64,000 nt of DNA from Methylophilus methylotrophus DSM 46235 = ATCC 53528 (GTDB taxonomy: Bacteria > Pseudomonadota > Gammaproteobacteria > Burkholderiales > Methylophilaceae): contig NZ_KB905144.1 in NCBI RefSeq assembly GCF_000378225.1, positions 117,428 to 181,427 of the forward strand, given 5' to 3'. The number at the start of each line of letters is the position of its first letter. Position 1 is the stretch's first letter. A model generated the notes under the pieces. The model was not told the origin of the DNA. It ran no database searches and worked only from the letters and a program-made list of their open reading frames with translations. Of the stretch, positions 35,304 to 44,079 are shown in pieces. The translations under genes and the position numbers were made by a program.

Positions 35304-36255
35304 GTATTTCTCTCGCCATACGTTCTTTTTCCAGCGTCGTCACTTCAAATCCGGCGTCGCGCCAGGCATCAATCCCGCCCGTCAAGGGACGGATATTGCG
35401 ATAGCCTCGGCCAATGAGGTTTTTGGCCACCTTGGCAGCCGTCACTTCATTCGGGCATGAACAATACAGCACGACCGGCGCATCTTCATCAATCTCCAGC
35501 ACCAGCTGGTCTATGTCTTCCAGCGTCACAAACTGGGCGCCTGGAATCCAGCCATCGTCCACCAGGTGCTTGGCGCGTGTATCCAAGATCACCGGTGCCG
35601 CGCCGCTATTGAGCATGGTGTTTAATTCATCGACACTGATACGTGCCATGCGCAGGCTTTTGATAAAACGCTGCCGGTCCCACCATTTGGACGCAATAAA
35701 TGCCGCCAGTAATACCAGCACCAGCAGCGTGCCCCATTTACCCATTTCAACCAGCGTGAGCATCAGCTCATCAATGGCTGAACTGAACAAGTTACCTAGC
35801 CATAGTGCCGATCCTGCCCATAGCAAGGCACCCAGACCATCCATCAAGGCAAACAGCCAGTAACGTGTGCCGGAAGAACCTGCCAAAGCACTGGAAATCG
35901 ATGCGAAGCCTGGAATAAACTTACAGACTAATAAAGCGGGTGGGCCAAATTTCAGGTACAACGCCTCGGTTTGCCGTACGCAGGTATCAGGTGATAAAGA
36001 AATTTTGCATAGCTTGCCCATGACACGTTTGCCATATTTGCGCCCGGCTCTATACCAAACGGAATCTGCAACCAGCGCAGCAATCATGGCTACCAGCAAC
36101 ATGGTCTCCCAGGAGTATTGATCATTACCGATAAGCACGCCCGCCAGCAATAAGGTGGGATAAGCCGGTAAGGGCAAACCCATTTGTTCCAGAAACACGC
36201 TGGCAAAGACAATCAGCAAGCCATATTGCTGTATCAACTCAAGAACGGTATGCAT
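35296..36255 (-). CDS. DedA-family membrane protein fused to a rhodanese domain
   Basis: This 319-residue two-part protein has a DedA domain (residues 1-200) with LIVFASVFLEQMGLPLPAYP, KFIPGFASISSALAGSSGTR (the DedA basic motif region) and several hydrophobic segments. A cytoplasmic rhodanese domain (about 205-310) carries VILDTRAKHLVDDGWIPGAQ and the active loop LYCSCPNEVTAAKVAKNLIG. DedA proteins are implicated in lipid flipping and membrane homeostasis; rhodaneses transfer sulfane sulfur. It heads the operon DedA-rhodanese, RND permease and adaptor with 8-bp overlaps, so its expression is tied to efflux. Confidence 0.92.
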   Translation of the reverse strand: MHTVLELIQQYGLLIVFASVFLEQMGLPLPAYPTLLLAGVLIGNDQYSWETMLLVAMIAALVADSVWYRAGRKYGKRVMGKLCKISLSPDTCVRQTEALYLKFGPPALLVCKFIPGFASISSALAGSSGTRYWLFALMDGLGALLWAGSALWLGNLFSSAIDELMLTLVEMGKWGTLLVLVLLAAFIASKWWDRQRFIKSLRMARISVDELNTMLNSGAAPVILDTRAKHLVDDGWIPGAQFVTLEDIDQLVLEIDEDAPVVLYCSCPNEVTAAKVAKNLIGRGYRNIRPLTGGIDAWRDAGFEVTTLEKERMAREIHV

Positions 36256-36365
36256 ACAAGGCTAATTCATTCACTCAATCAAAAACTACATGCCCAACGT
36301 AAACAGCATGGCAAACGTCATAAACACAAAATGTTGTTATGTCTTCAATCGCATTGGTTTCAATG

Positions 36366-36557
36366 TCATGCAAGTTGATCGTGGTAACACTCAATCGCCT
36401 GTTCAATCAATGCAATTGGTAAGACAAAGAGGATAGAAATCACCAACGATTCCGACGGGCCGATCTGCATGAATTTATCGGCTTGTGCCAATACCAGGTA
36501 AGCAAAGACAGAGATCAGCCGGGACAACAGGCTCTAGGGTGGTTTTTCTGCAAGCAT
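36366..36557 (-). pseudogene. Possible small membrane-protein gene with an internal TAG
   Basis: From an ATG at 36557 the frame reads MLAEKPP, then TAG (36534-36536), then SLLSRLISVFAYLVLAQADK and further ESLVISILFVLPIALIEQAI, ending in TGA at 36366. The two hydrophobic segments with polar ends look like a genuine small inner-membrane protein. The amber codon would split it unless a downstream non-ATG start is used. No family recognised. Confidence 0.35.
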
Positions 36558-36663
36558 GCACTTACTTTGTGATCAATGGATCATCATCTTAACAGAGACT
36601 GGGGGAAACTTCAGTCCCTGCCTCCTTTAGAACCTCTCTACGCCTTGTATCCACGAGAGGTAA

Positions 36664-37713
36664 TCATTCTGCGGTTTTCAGCGAAGCAATATCAATCACA
36701 AAGCGATACTTCACATCACTATTGAGCATGCGTTCGTAAGCATCATTAATGTAGTTGGCATCTATCATTTCCACATCACTGACAATATTATGCTTGCCAC
36801 AGAAATCAAGCATCTCCTGCGTTTCGGCGATGCCACCAATCAATGAGCCAGCCACATGACGGCGTTTGGTAATGAGGTTGGCGCCATGCACCTCGACGGG
36901 ATCCAGCGGTCCCACCAGTACGATGGTTTTATCACGCTTGAGTAAACCGATGTATGGATTCAGGTCATGCGCGACCGGCACCGTATCAATAATCAGGTCA
37001 AAGCTGGCCGCATGTTTGGCCATGTCGTCGGCATTTTTGGAGATCAGTACTTCATGTGCCCCCAACCGTGTGGCATCAGCCGCTTTGCTCGCGGAGGTGG
37101 TAATCATGACGACATGTGCCCCCATGGCAGCGGCCAGCTTGACGCCCATGTGCCCGAGGCCGCCCAGGCCAATGATGCCGACTTTCTGGCCTGGCTGCAC
37201 ATTCCAGTGCCGCAACGGGGAGTACAGGGTAATACCGGCACACAGCAATGGGGCGACTGCTTTGGTGTCCAGGTTTTCTGGCACACTGACCACAAAGTTT
37301 TCATCTACCGTGATGCGTTCGGCATATCCGCCATAGGTCAGCCCACCATATTTGGGATCTTTGGCGTTATAGGTAAAAACAGAGTTATCGCAGTATTGCT
37401 CTTCACCCGCATGACACTCCTCGCAGTGGCGGCAGGAGTCGACCATACAGCCGACCCCAACCAATTGACCCAGCTTGAACTTGGTGACATGACTGCCGAT
37501 TTTATTAACGCGCCCCACAATCTCATGCCCGGGTACCATCGGATACAATGACCCGCCACCCCACTCGTTTCTTGCCTGGTGGATATCCGAGTGGCAAATC
37601 CCGCAATATTCAATATCAATCAATACGTCGTGGGGCCCAGGCTCGCGGCGATCTATCGTCATCGGTGCAACTGGGGTGGTGGCATTTTGCACACCATAAG
37701 CGGCTGTTTTCAT
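36664..37713 (-). CDS. Zinc-dependent alcohol/aldehyde dehydrogenase, YahK/CAD-like
   Basis: This 349-residue medium-chain dehydrogenase has the catalytic zinc region CGICHSDIHQARNEWG with GHE (residues 37-65), structural zinc ligands in CRHCEECHAGEEQYC (near 95-110) and the nucleotide-binding fold GIIGLGGLGHMGVKLA (near 175). This family reduces aldehydes, usually with NADPH. The start is placed at the ATG at 37713 (MKTAAYGVQN) because GGAG is 6 bases upstream and the family begins this way. It lies 145 bp downstream of an AraC-type regulator gene on the same strand, which probably controls it. Possible role in aldehyde detoxification. Confidence 0.92.
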   Translation of the reverse strand: MKTAAYGVQNATTPVAPMTIDRREPGPHDVLIDIEYCGICHSDIHQARNEWGGGSLYPMVPGHEIVGRVNKIGSHVTKFKLGQLVGVGCMVDSCRHCEECHAGEEQYCDNSVFTYNAKDPKYGGLTYGGYAERITVDENFVVSVPENLDTKAVAPLLCAGITLYSPLRHWNVQPGQKVGIIGLGGLGHMGVKLAAAMGAHVVMITTSASKAADATRLGAHEVLISKNADDMAKHAASFDLIIDTVPVAHDLNPYIGLLKRDKTIVLVGPLDPVEVHGANLITKRRHVAGSLIGGIAETQEMLDFCGKHNIVSDVEMIDANYINDAYERMLNSDVKYRFVIDIASLKTAE

Positions 37714-37858
37714 CGTCATCTCCATCAACTCAAATTAAAAGAGCAAGCTCTCCAGTTTAACCTTCAAAGTCTAAAATAACAGGCATGAAAAGCATTGCCT
37801 GCTTTTCTTTAAAGATTGCCTAAAGCTATGTTTTTGCATGACCGTCAAACAACACGCA

Positions 37859-38812
37859 TCACTGTTGCACTGTCACATATTTGGCGGCAGCGTCACTCGG
37901 GTGGGTGATCAGGGCGCTACGCACGGCATTCACTTCTTCCATCGGGCTTTTGCCAAACATGCGCTTAAACTCGCGGCTAAATTGCGAGGCACTTTCATAG
38001 CCCACCTTGCTCGCCGCCAAGGTGGCATTCAAACCATCCTGCACCATCAGCAAACGCGCCTTGTGCAAGCGCGTCATCTTGAGGTACTGGATAGGCGATG
38101 TTGCGGTCACATCCCTAAACGCTGCGTGAAATGAAGGCACACTCATGGTGGATTCAGCAGCCAGCTTGTCCACATTCAGTGCCTTGTCATATTCCGCATG
38201 TATCAGCCGCAATGCCTTGCTGATCTTGCCCATATTATTGTGCGTACTGTGCGCGGCCAAAATCGCTGCCGCTTGTGACGTCTGCAGAATACGGTAATGA
38301 ATCTCGCGAATAATGGCGTGGCCAAGCACGGTCGCATCTGTCTTTGACTGCAGGCATTCCAGCAGCCTGACTACGGCATTGGACAACCTGGCATCCAGCA
38401 CCGTGGAAGTAATTCCGCTCCTGCCATTGATCTGCACTGGGGAGGCCTGCTCTATGCTGAGCAGCAATTCCGAGATCATGGACAGGTTGATACGGATTGA
38501 AATCGCCAGCAGCGGCTCTTCGGCTGAGGCAATGGTTTCGCTCTCGAATGGCAAAGGCACCGACAAGATCAGGAACTGCTGCGGGTTATATTGATAAACC
38601 TCGCCACCCAGATAACCGATCTTTCTACCCTGACACACAAACACGATACTAGGTTCATAAAAAACCGGGCTCCGTGGAATCGCCCTGTTCCAGCGCATCA
38701 GCTTGACCCCATCGAGCGCCGTCAGGGTAAATCCCTCTGTTGGCGTCATGGCAGATAACAAGGCAATGGTTTTGTCTCTGTCATGCGCATACCAGCATTC
38801 CTGATTGCTCAT
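37859..38812 (-). CDS. AraC-family regulator with AraC_N ligand domain
   Basis: This 317-residue protein has an N-terminal cupin-like ligand domain (LTALDGVKLMRWNRAIPRSP, IVFVCQGRKIGYLGGEVYQY) and two C-terminal helix-turn-helices. MSVPSFHAAFRDVTATSPIQ and YESASQFSREFKRMFGKSP are the AraC signature (about 225-300). The start at the ATG at 38812 is preferred over a GTG 12 bp upstream because AGG lies at a better distance. It precedes the alcohol-dehydrogenase gene on the same strand and is divergent from the sugar-dehydrogenase-like gene at 38998. Confidence 0.9.
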   Translation of the reverse strand: MSNQECWYAHDRDKTIALLSAMTPTEGFTLTALDGVKLMRWNRAIPRSPVFYEPSIVFVCQGRKIGYLGGEVYQYNPQQFLILSVPLPFESETIASAEEPLLAISIRINLSMISELLLSIEQASPVQINGRSGITSTVLDARLSNAVVRLLECLQSKTDATVLGHAIIREIHYRILQTSQAAAILAAHSTHNNMGKISKALRLIHAEYDKALNVDKLAAESTMSVPSFHAAFRDVTATSPIQYLKMTRLHKARLLMVQDGLNATLAASKVGYESASQFSREFKRMFGKSPMEEVNAVRSALITHPSDAAAKYVTVQQ

Positions 38813-38997
38813 ATCATCACACACCTAAAATAATTAGGCATAAATAATACATGCAATCATCCCTATCCATTGATAAAGCAATAGGATTAGGCAATCATTT
38901 AATATTTTTTAAACTTACAGCCGCTGCCCAGACTCCGTACACTAGAGATACCCACTTTGTATTGGTTTCAATATTGTTGGAGAAAAGGATATATGTG

Positions 38998-40932
38998 ATG
39001 AAAAATCAATTAATAACAGGCCTGATCGGCTCCGTGTTCGCAACCCTGGCTGCGTCGGCCTGGGCAGATATCAACGATGTGCGCGCTAACCTGGGCAAGC
39101 TGAATGTACCGGACGGCTTTTATGTAGACGTCTATGCAGAAGTCCCCGGTGCTCGCCAAATGGCTTTGGGCACCAATGGCAATGTTTACGTCGGCACACG
39201 CGGCAACAAGGTTTATGCAGTCGTGGATAAAAACAAGGACCACAAGGCAGACCAGGTGGTCGCGATTCTGGACGACCTGAACGTAGGTAATGGTGTCGCC
39301 ATGGTGGACGGACACCTCTATGTGGCAGAACAGCACCGTATCACACGTTACGCCGCCCCCGATTTTGATTTGACCCTGCCATTCAAGACCATGCGTGAAG
39401 TTGTTTATGACAAGCTGCCCGACAAAGCCCACCATGGCTGGCGTTACCTGGCCGCCGGTCCTGATAACAAGCTTTACGTCACCGTAGGTGCACCTTGCAA
39501 CATTTGTGATCCGGCAGGTATAGAAGCATCGATTATCCGCATGAACACCGATGGCACTCAGGTGGAAACCTTTGCCAAGGGCGTGCGCAACTCTGTTGGC
39601 ATGGACTTCCAGCCTGGCACCAATACCCTGTTTTTTACCGATAATGGTGTGGACCTTTTGGGTGCCGACGTGCCGCATGATGAGCTGAATGCCGCCCCGA
39701 AAGCCGGATTGCACTTTGGGTTCCCTTACTTTGCCGGTGGTGATGCACGTGACCCGAAATGGAAAGACAAAACGCCGCCCGCAGTGACCAAACCGGTGGC
39801 TGAATTCCAGGCGCACAGTGCTAACCTGGGTTTTAAGTTTTATACCGGCAAGCAGTTTCCGGCCGAATACCTGGGCAGCGCCGTGATTGCGCAACATGGC
39901 TCCTGGAACCGCAAAGTCCCGGTAGGCTACCAGTTAGTGCGCGTGACGTTTGACGCCCAACACCAGGTCAAGGAAACCAAGCCATTTATTGATGGCTGGC
40001 TGAGTGCAGAAGGTGAAGTCTGGGGTCGCCCAAACGATGTTCTGCAATTGCCGGATGGCTCTCTGCTGGTGTCTGACGATTACAATGGCGTCATTTACCG
40101 TGTCAGCTATGATGGCAAAGCCCAGAACGCAAAGACAAGCCCCACCGAAGCCAATACCTTAAGCGGTTTGGTAATGCCGGAATCCGTATTTGAAACGCCT
40201 GATGGAGTGACCTATGTCTCTGAAATCGGTGAGTTTGGCAAGCTGGGCGATGGTAAAATCACACGCATTGCCGCTGATGGGACACGCTCACCGTTGGCTG
40301 ATGGCCTGAATGACCCTAAAGGCCTGGATGTGTTTGATGGCCAGCTCTATGTGGCGGATATAGATCGCGTAGTCCGCATTGATACCCAAAGCGGGACGCA
40401 AACCGTGTTCGCGGCAACCAGTGCTTTTCCGCAAAAACCGGTGTTCCTCAATGACATTGAAATCGACGGCCTGGGCAACGTCTATGTCTCTGACAGTGGT
40501 GATGACCATGGCAATGGCGCAGGCATCTTCAAAATTTCCTCAACAGGCAAAGTGACACAGGTACTGAAAGCCAAAGCAGGCATCCAGCGCCCGAACGGCT
40601 TACTCATGGATGGCCCTGACCGTTTGCTGGTCGCCGATTTTGGTACAGGCAAACTGTTCAGCATTCAGGTTGGCAGCAAAAAAACCACGGTCACCTTGCT
40701 TAATCAGGGCTTTAGTGGCGCCGATGGCCTGATCCGCGACGCAAATGGTTTGCTCTACGTAAGCGACTGGGCTGGTGGCAATGTCTGGCAACTGGTAGAA
40801 CCTAAAGCGACGCCACAACGCATCATCCAGGGCTATCAGTCGGCGGCGGATATCAGCCTTTCAGCAGATGGAAAATCACTGCTGATTCCTGATATGAAAG
40901 CCGGCACACTGCATCGTTTTCCAATTAAATAG
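38998..40932 (+). CDS. Periplasmic PQQ-type sugar dehydrogenase-like protein with second propeller
   Basis: This 644-residue exported protein starts at the ATG at 38998 (AAGGA at 8 bases) with the signal peptide MKNQLITGLIGSVFATLAAS, cleaved about after AWA. Residues about 30-385 match soluble aldose/sorbosone dehydrogenases: HHGWRYLAAGPDNKLYVTVG (catalytic-His region), GVRNSVGMDFQPGTNTLFFT, and HGSWNRKVPVGY, followed by GEVWGRPNDVLQLPDGSLLV. The remaining 250 residues form repeated beta-propeller blades (LNDPKGLDVFDGQLYVADID, RPNGLLMDGPDRLLVADFGT) of the SMP-30/NHL type. It may oxidise a sugar and act on its lactone, but the coupling is inference. The gene is followed by a terminator. Confidence 0.82.
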   Translation: MKNQLITGLIGSVFATLAASAWADINDVRANLGKLNVPDGFYVDVYAEVPGARQMALGTNGNVYVGTRGNKVYAVVDKNKDHKADQVVAILDDLNVGNGVAMVDGHLYVAEQHRITRYAAPDFDLTLPFKTMREVVYDKLPDKAHHGWRYLAAGPDNKLYVTVGAPCNICDPAGIEASIIRMNTDGTQVETFAKGVRNSVGMDFQPGTNTLFFTDNGVDLLGADVPHDELNAAPKAGLHFGFPYFAGGDARDPKWKDKTPPAVTKPVAEFQAHSANLGFKFYTGKQFPAEYLGSAVIAQHGSWNRKVPVGYQLVRVTFDAQHQVKETKPFIDGWLSAEGEVWGRPNDVLQLPDGSLLVSDDYNGVIYRVSYDGKAQNAKTSPTEANTLSGLVMPESVFETPDGVTYVSEIGEFGKLGDGKITRIAADGTRSPLADGLNDPKGLDVFDGQLYVADIDRVVRIDTQSGTQTVFAATSAFPQKPVFLNDIEIDGLGNVYVSDSGDDHGNGAGIFKISSTGKVTQVLKAKAGIQRPNGLLMDGPDRLLVADFGTGKLFSIQVGSKKTTVTLLNQGFSGADGLIRDANGLLYVSDWAGGNVWQLVEPKATPQRIIQGYQSAADISLSADGKSLLIPDMKAGTLHRFPIK

Positions 40933-40942
40933 TCTGTTCAAC

Positions 40943-40970
40943 AAGCCTGGGATTAACCGGGCTTTTTTAT
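40943..40970 (+). terminator. Rho-independent terminator
   Basis: AAGCCTGG pairs with CCGGGCTT (one T-G wobble) around GATTAA and is followed by TTTTT. It ends the sugar-dehydrogenase-like gene. Confidence 0.85.
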
Positions 40971-41069
40971 TCCCAAAAGCAGGCGGCTCTATGTCACAAT
41001 GACAGCACAGGCCTGCCTGCAGGCGGCCTTAAACTCGAATAATATTTACTTTTTTGTTTGGAGACTTTC

Positions 41070-41357
41070 ATGACTAAATTGCTGATGTCATTGTTGCTGT
41101 CCTGTGCCTGTGTATCTGCTTATGCCGGGACACAACAGGAAAAAATGAAAACCTGTAACGCAGACGCGAAAGCCAAAGCTTTGGCCGGTGATGAACGCAA
41201 AGCCTTTATGAAACAATGTTTGTCTGCCGACGGTGCGAAATCTGGCCTGACCGCGCAGCAGGAAAGAATGAAAACCTGTAATGCAGATGCTAAAACCAAA
41301 GCCTTGGCCGGTGATGAACGCAAAGCCTTTATGAAAACCTGCCTGTCTGGCAAATAA
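41070..41357 (+). CDS. PsiF-repeat exported protein
   Basis: This 95-residue protein has the signal peptide MTKLLMSLLLSCACVSAYA and two PsiF repeats. Each contains MKTCNADAKxKALAGDERKA, then FMKxCLS (about residues 26-52 and 67-93). Paired Cys residues in each repeat suggest disulfides in the periplasm. PsiF is phosphate-starvation-inducible in E. coli; its function is unknown. The two repeats are almost identical in DNA with a 123-bp period, pointing to recent duplication or gene conversion. GGAG lies upstream and a strong terminator downstream. Confidence 0.9.
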   Translation: MTKLLMSLLLSCACVSAYAGTQQEKMKTCNADAKAKALAGDERKAFMKQCLSADGAKSGLTAQQERMKTCNADAKTKALAGDERKAFMKTCLSGK

Positions 41358-41382
41358 GTTTCTCGATAAAACTCAGACCTTA

Positions 41383-41414
41383 AAAGCCTGTTGCCCTGCA
41401 ACAGGCTTTTTTAT
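41383..41414 (+). terminator. Strong Rho-independent terminator after PsiF-repeat gene
   Basis: AAAAGCCTGTTGC pairs with GCAACAGGCTTTT around a CCT loop and is followed by more T residues. Confidence 0.92.
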
Positions 41415-41556
41415 TATTTTTTTTCAACTTTCACCTAAAGTTCTTTTTTATTCTGCCGTTAATCCAGTTATCTATTTCTGCAACCACCTTTTTTTATCCC
41501 ATTGATAATGGGTGCTATCGCTGAAAACCATATGTCTCACATTAAGACAGAATAGT

Positions 41557-43134
41557 ATGAATACTCACATTAAAATAGTTGCAGGCAAACTTGTCCTGGC
41601 CCTAATAGCGCTGGGGCACCAGAGCGCTTCTGCTATCCCCAATCAGGTGCCAGTTCGCAGTGGTTTCGGCGTTAACCCTGTTGTAATTGAAACCGGCATC
41701 ACGGTCATTTCACTGCTTTGCATATTGCTGCTCTACCAGTTCTGGCGTTTTTATCAACGAGCAAAAAGTCGTGAAGCTGAAATCCGTCAGCAGATCTGGC
41801 GTCAGGCGAATTATGACTACCTGACACAACTCCCCAACCGTTACCTGCTACAGAGTTGCCTGGAAGAAGCCATTCTGGAGTGCTCCCAATCCGGTCAGCA
41901 ATTGGGATTATTGCTGATCGACCTCGATGGTTTCAAAGATGTGAACGATGTTGCCGGCCATGCGATTGGTGATCGTTTATTACAAAATGCCGCATTGCGT
42001 ATTCAGTCTTGCGCACGCAATGGCGACACGACTGCCAAGTTGGGGGGAGACGAGTTTGTGGTGGTTGTTCCAAAATTACGCAACCTCAAGGAGCTGCATC
42101 AAATAGGGTCAAAAATCTTAGATACTATACGTTCGCCATTTCATATCGAAGATAACCAGTATTTTGTCACCGCAAGTATTGGTATTGCCACCTTTCCAGA
42201 CCATAGTAATTCTGGCGAAGAGCTGATGATGTTTGCTGACCAAGCCTTGTATGCAGCAAAACGTGCAGGCAAAAACCAGTATCAATTTTTTACGCAGCTG
42301 ATGCAGCGCGAAATCCGCGAACGTATTTTGTTAACGCATGACCTGCGTTCAGCGGTCGCAAATGGTGAGTTACACTTAGTCTATCAGCCCATCTTCCGCC
42401 TGCAAGACTTATGGTTGATTAAAGCAGAGGCACTGATTCGCTGGCAACACCCGACACGGGGCAATATTCCGCCTGATGTGTTCATTCCTCTGGCTGAAGA
42501 ATCCGGGCTCATTATTGAGATCGGCAAATGGATTTTCGACGAAGTATTACGTGATTTTTCAGCGATTGATCTGCTACGCCTGCGCGGGACACAAATCAGC
42601 CTGAATATTTCCCCTTTGCAGTTTTCACATCCACAACACCTGCTGGCATTTATCAAGCGACTGCAACGTACCAACATCCCCTGTGAACGCTTCTGCTTCG
42701 AAATTACTGAAGGCTTGTTACTTGAACCTTCCAAAGCAATACAGGATACCTTGAAAACAGTAAGGCAAGCAGGCATCAAACTCTCAATCGACGATTTTGG
42801 TACCGGTTATTCTGCGCTGGGTTATCTCAAAAAATACCAGATTGATTTTGTCAAAATTGACAAGTCATTTATCAAAAATCTGGAAGTGGATAATTATGAC
42901 TTTGTTCTCTGCCGCTCCATCATCCAAATGGCGCACGAACTGAATATCAAGCTCATTGCAGAGGGCGTAGAGAATGTAAGTCAGGAGAACATCCTCAAGG
43001 GAATGAACTGTGATTTTATCCAGGGATTCTTACATGGTAAACCGGTCATGTTTAGCTCGTTGCTAGATCAAGTCTATCAGCAAGGTAAACACAACCGCAT
43101 TCATCAGTTAGTCAATAGTGAGACCAGACATTAA
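41557..43134 (+). CDS. Membrane-anchored GGDEF-EAL protein
   Basis: This 525-residue cyclic-di-GMP enzyme starts at the ATG at 41557; an in-frame GTG at 41512 is less likely. The N-terminus has a signal-like hydrophobic stretch (KLVLALIALGHQSASA) and a membrane helix (ITVISLLCILLLYQFW, about residues 50-68), leaving only about 20 residues outside. GGDEF (about 88-250) is intact (KLGGDEF), with the RxxD inhibitory site RNGD at the correct spacing. EAL (about 262-510) retains EALIRW, NISPLQF, EITEG, DDFGTGYSAL, KIDKSF and AEGVE. Both activities are therefore possible. There is no PAS or other sensor domain. No linked partner gene; the convergent neighbour is ctaB. Confidence 0.92.
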   Translation: MNTHIKIVAGKLVLALIALGHQSASAIPNQVPVRSGFGVNPVVIETGITVISLLCILLLYQFWRFYQRAKSREAEIRQQIWRQANYDYLTQLPNRYLLQSCLEEAILECSQSGQQLGLLLIDLDGFKDVNDVAGHAIGDRLLQNAALRIQSCARNGDTTAKLGGDEFVVVVPKLRNLKELHQIGSKILDTIRSPFHIEDNQYFVTASIGIATFPDHSNSGEELMMFADQALYAAKRAGKNQYQFFTQLMQREIRERILLTHDLRSAVANGELHLVYQPIFRLQDLWLIKAEALIRWQHPTRGNIPPDVFIPLAEESGLIIEIGKWIFDEVLRDFSAIDLLRLRGTQISLNISPLQFSHPQHLLAFIKRLQRTNIPCERFCFEITEGLLLEPSKAIQDTLKTVRQAGIKLSIDDFGTGYSALGYLKKYQIDFVKIDKSFIKNLEVDNYDFVLCRSIIQMAHELNIKLIAEGVENVSQENILKGMNCDFIQGFLHGKPVMFSSLLDQVYQQGKHNRIHQLVNSETRH

Positions 43135-43164
43135 AACATCAAGTAACACAGATGCACAGCCTAA

Positions 43165-44061
43165 TTAAACCAGGTAATGATCCAGCAACAAGGCCGCAAA
43201 TATCAGGCTCAGGTAAATAATCGAATACTTGAATGTTGTTTTGGCCAAGATATCTGAATAGCTACGATATAGGCACACCACATAATACATAAAGATCATG
43301 TTCAGAACGGCTGCAGAAGCGAGATAGAGCCAGCCACTCATGCCCAGTCCATAAGGCATCAGGGATACCACGACGAGGATAATGGTATACAACAGGATAT
43401 GTAACAGCGTGAATCTTTCGCCATGGGTCACTGGCAGCATGGGCATGCCGACTTTGGCATACTCTTCACGGCGGTATAAGGCCAGTGCCCAGAAATGGGG
43501 GGGCGTCCAGGCAAAAATAATCAGGAACATCACCAGGGACTCAGGCGACACCGTATTATTGACCGCTGCCCAACCGAGGATAGGTGGCATGGCACCAGAA
43601 GCACCGCCAATTACAATATTCATCGGTGTGGCCGGTTTGAGGAACACAGTGTAAATCACTGCATAACCGACAAATGTACCTAGAGTGAGCCACATGGTCA
43701 GTGGATTCACCCAGTAATACAGGATACTTAAACCGACACCACCCAGCACACTGGCGAACAGCAAAGTTTCCATCTGTGACAATTGCCCGGTAGGTAAAGG
43801 ACGTGCCCGTGTGCGCGCCATCATGGCATCAATCTTATGCTCGATCAGGCAGTTAAACGCTGCAGCCGCGCCTGAAGCAAAAGCAATGCCCACCGTTGCA
43901 GCCAGCAATATCGAGACTGGCACCATGCCCGGTGTGGCCATCAGCATGCCGATAATGGCCGTAAAGACAATCAACGCCGTTACACGTGGTTTGCATAAGG
44001 CACAAAAGTGTCGCAGGCTCATTTTGGCCATCGACAATTGTGTCATCCAGGTTGTCTGCAT
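43165..44061 (-). CDS. ctaB: Protoheme IX farnesyltransferase (heme O synthase)
   Basis: This 298-residue UbiA-family membrane enzyme adds a farnesyl chain to heme B to make heme O, the first step to heme A for aa3 oxidases. [20 protein letters not shown] is the typical start, [20 protein letters not shown] carries the N-x3-D-x2-M-x-RT-x-RP prenyl-diphosphate motif, and [20 protein letters not shown] is the second signature. Several hydrophobic segments follow. It is the last gene of the oxidase cluster, 18 bp after ctaA. The true start may be the internal ATG beginning [10 protein letters not shown]. Confidence 0.95.
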   Translation of the reverse strand: MQTTWMTQLSMAKMSLRHFCALCKPRVTALIVFTAIIGMLMATPGMVPVSILLAATVGIAFASGAAAAFNCLIEHKIDAMMARTRARPLPTGQLSQMETLLFASVLGGVGLSILYYWVNPLTMWLTLGTFVGYAVIYTVFLKPATPMNIVIGGASGAMPPILGWAAVNNTVSPESLVMFLIIFAWTPPHFWALALYRREEYAKVGMPMLPVTHGERFTLLHILLYTIILVVVSLMPYGLGMSGWLYLASAAVLNMIFMYYVVCLYRSYSDILAKTTFKYSIIYLSLIFAALLLDHYLV

Positions 44062-44079
44062 CTTCTTCCCCTTACTTTT

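Noticed and set aside
39010..39897. 295-codon open frame on the minus strand
   Set aside because: It is the shadow of the sugar-dehydrogenase-like gene.
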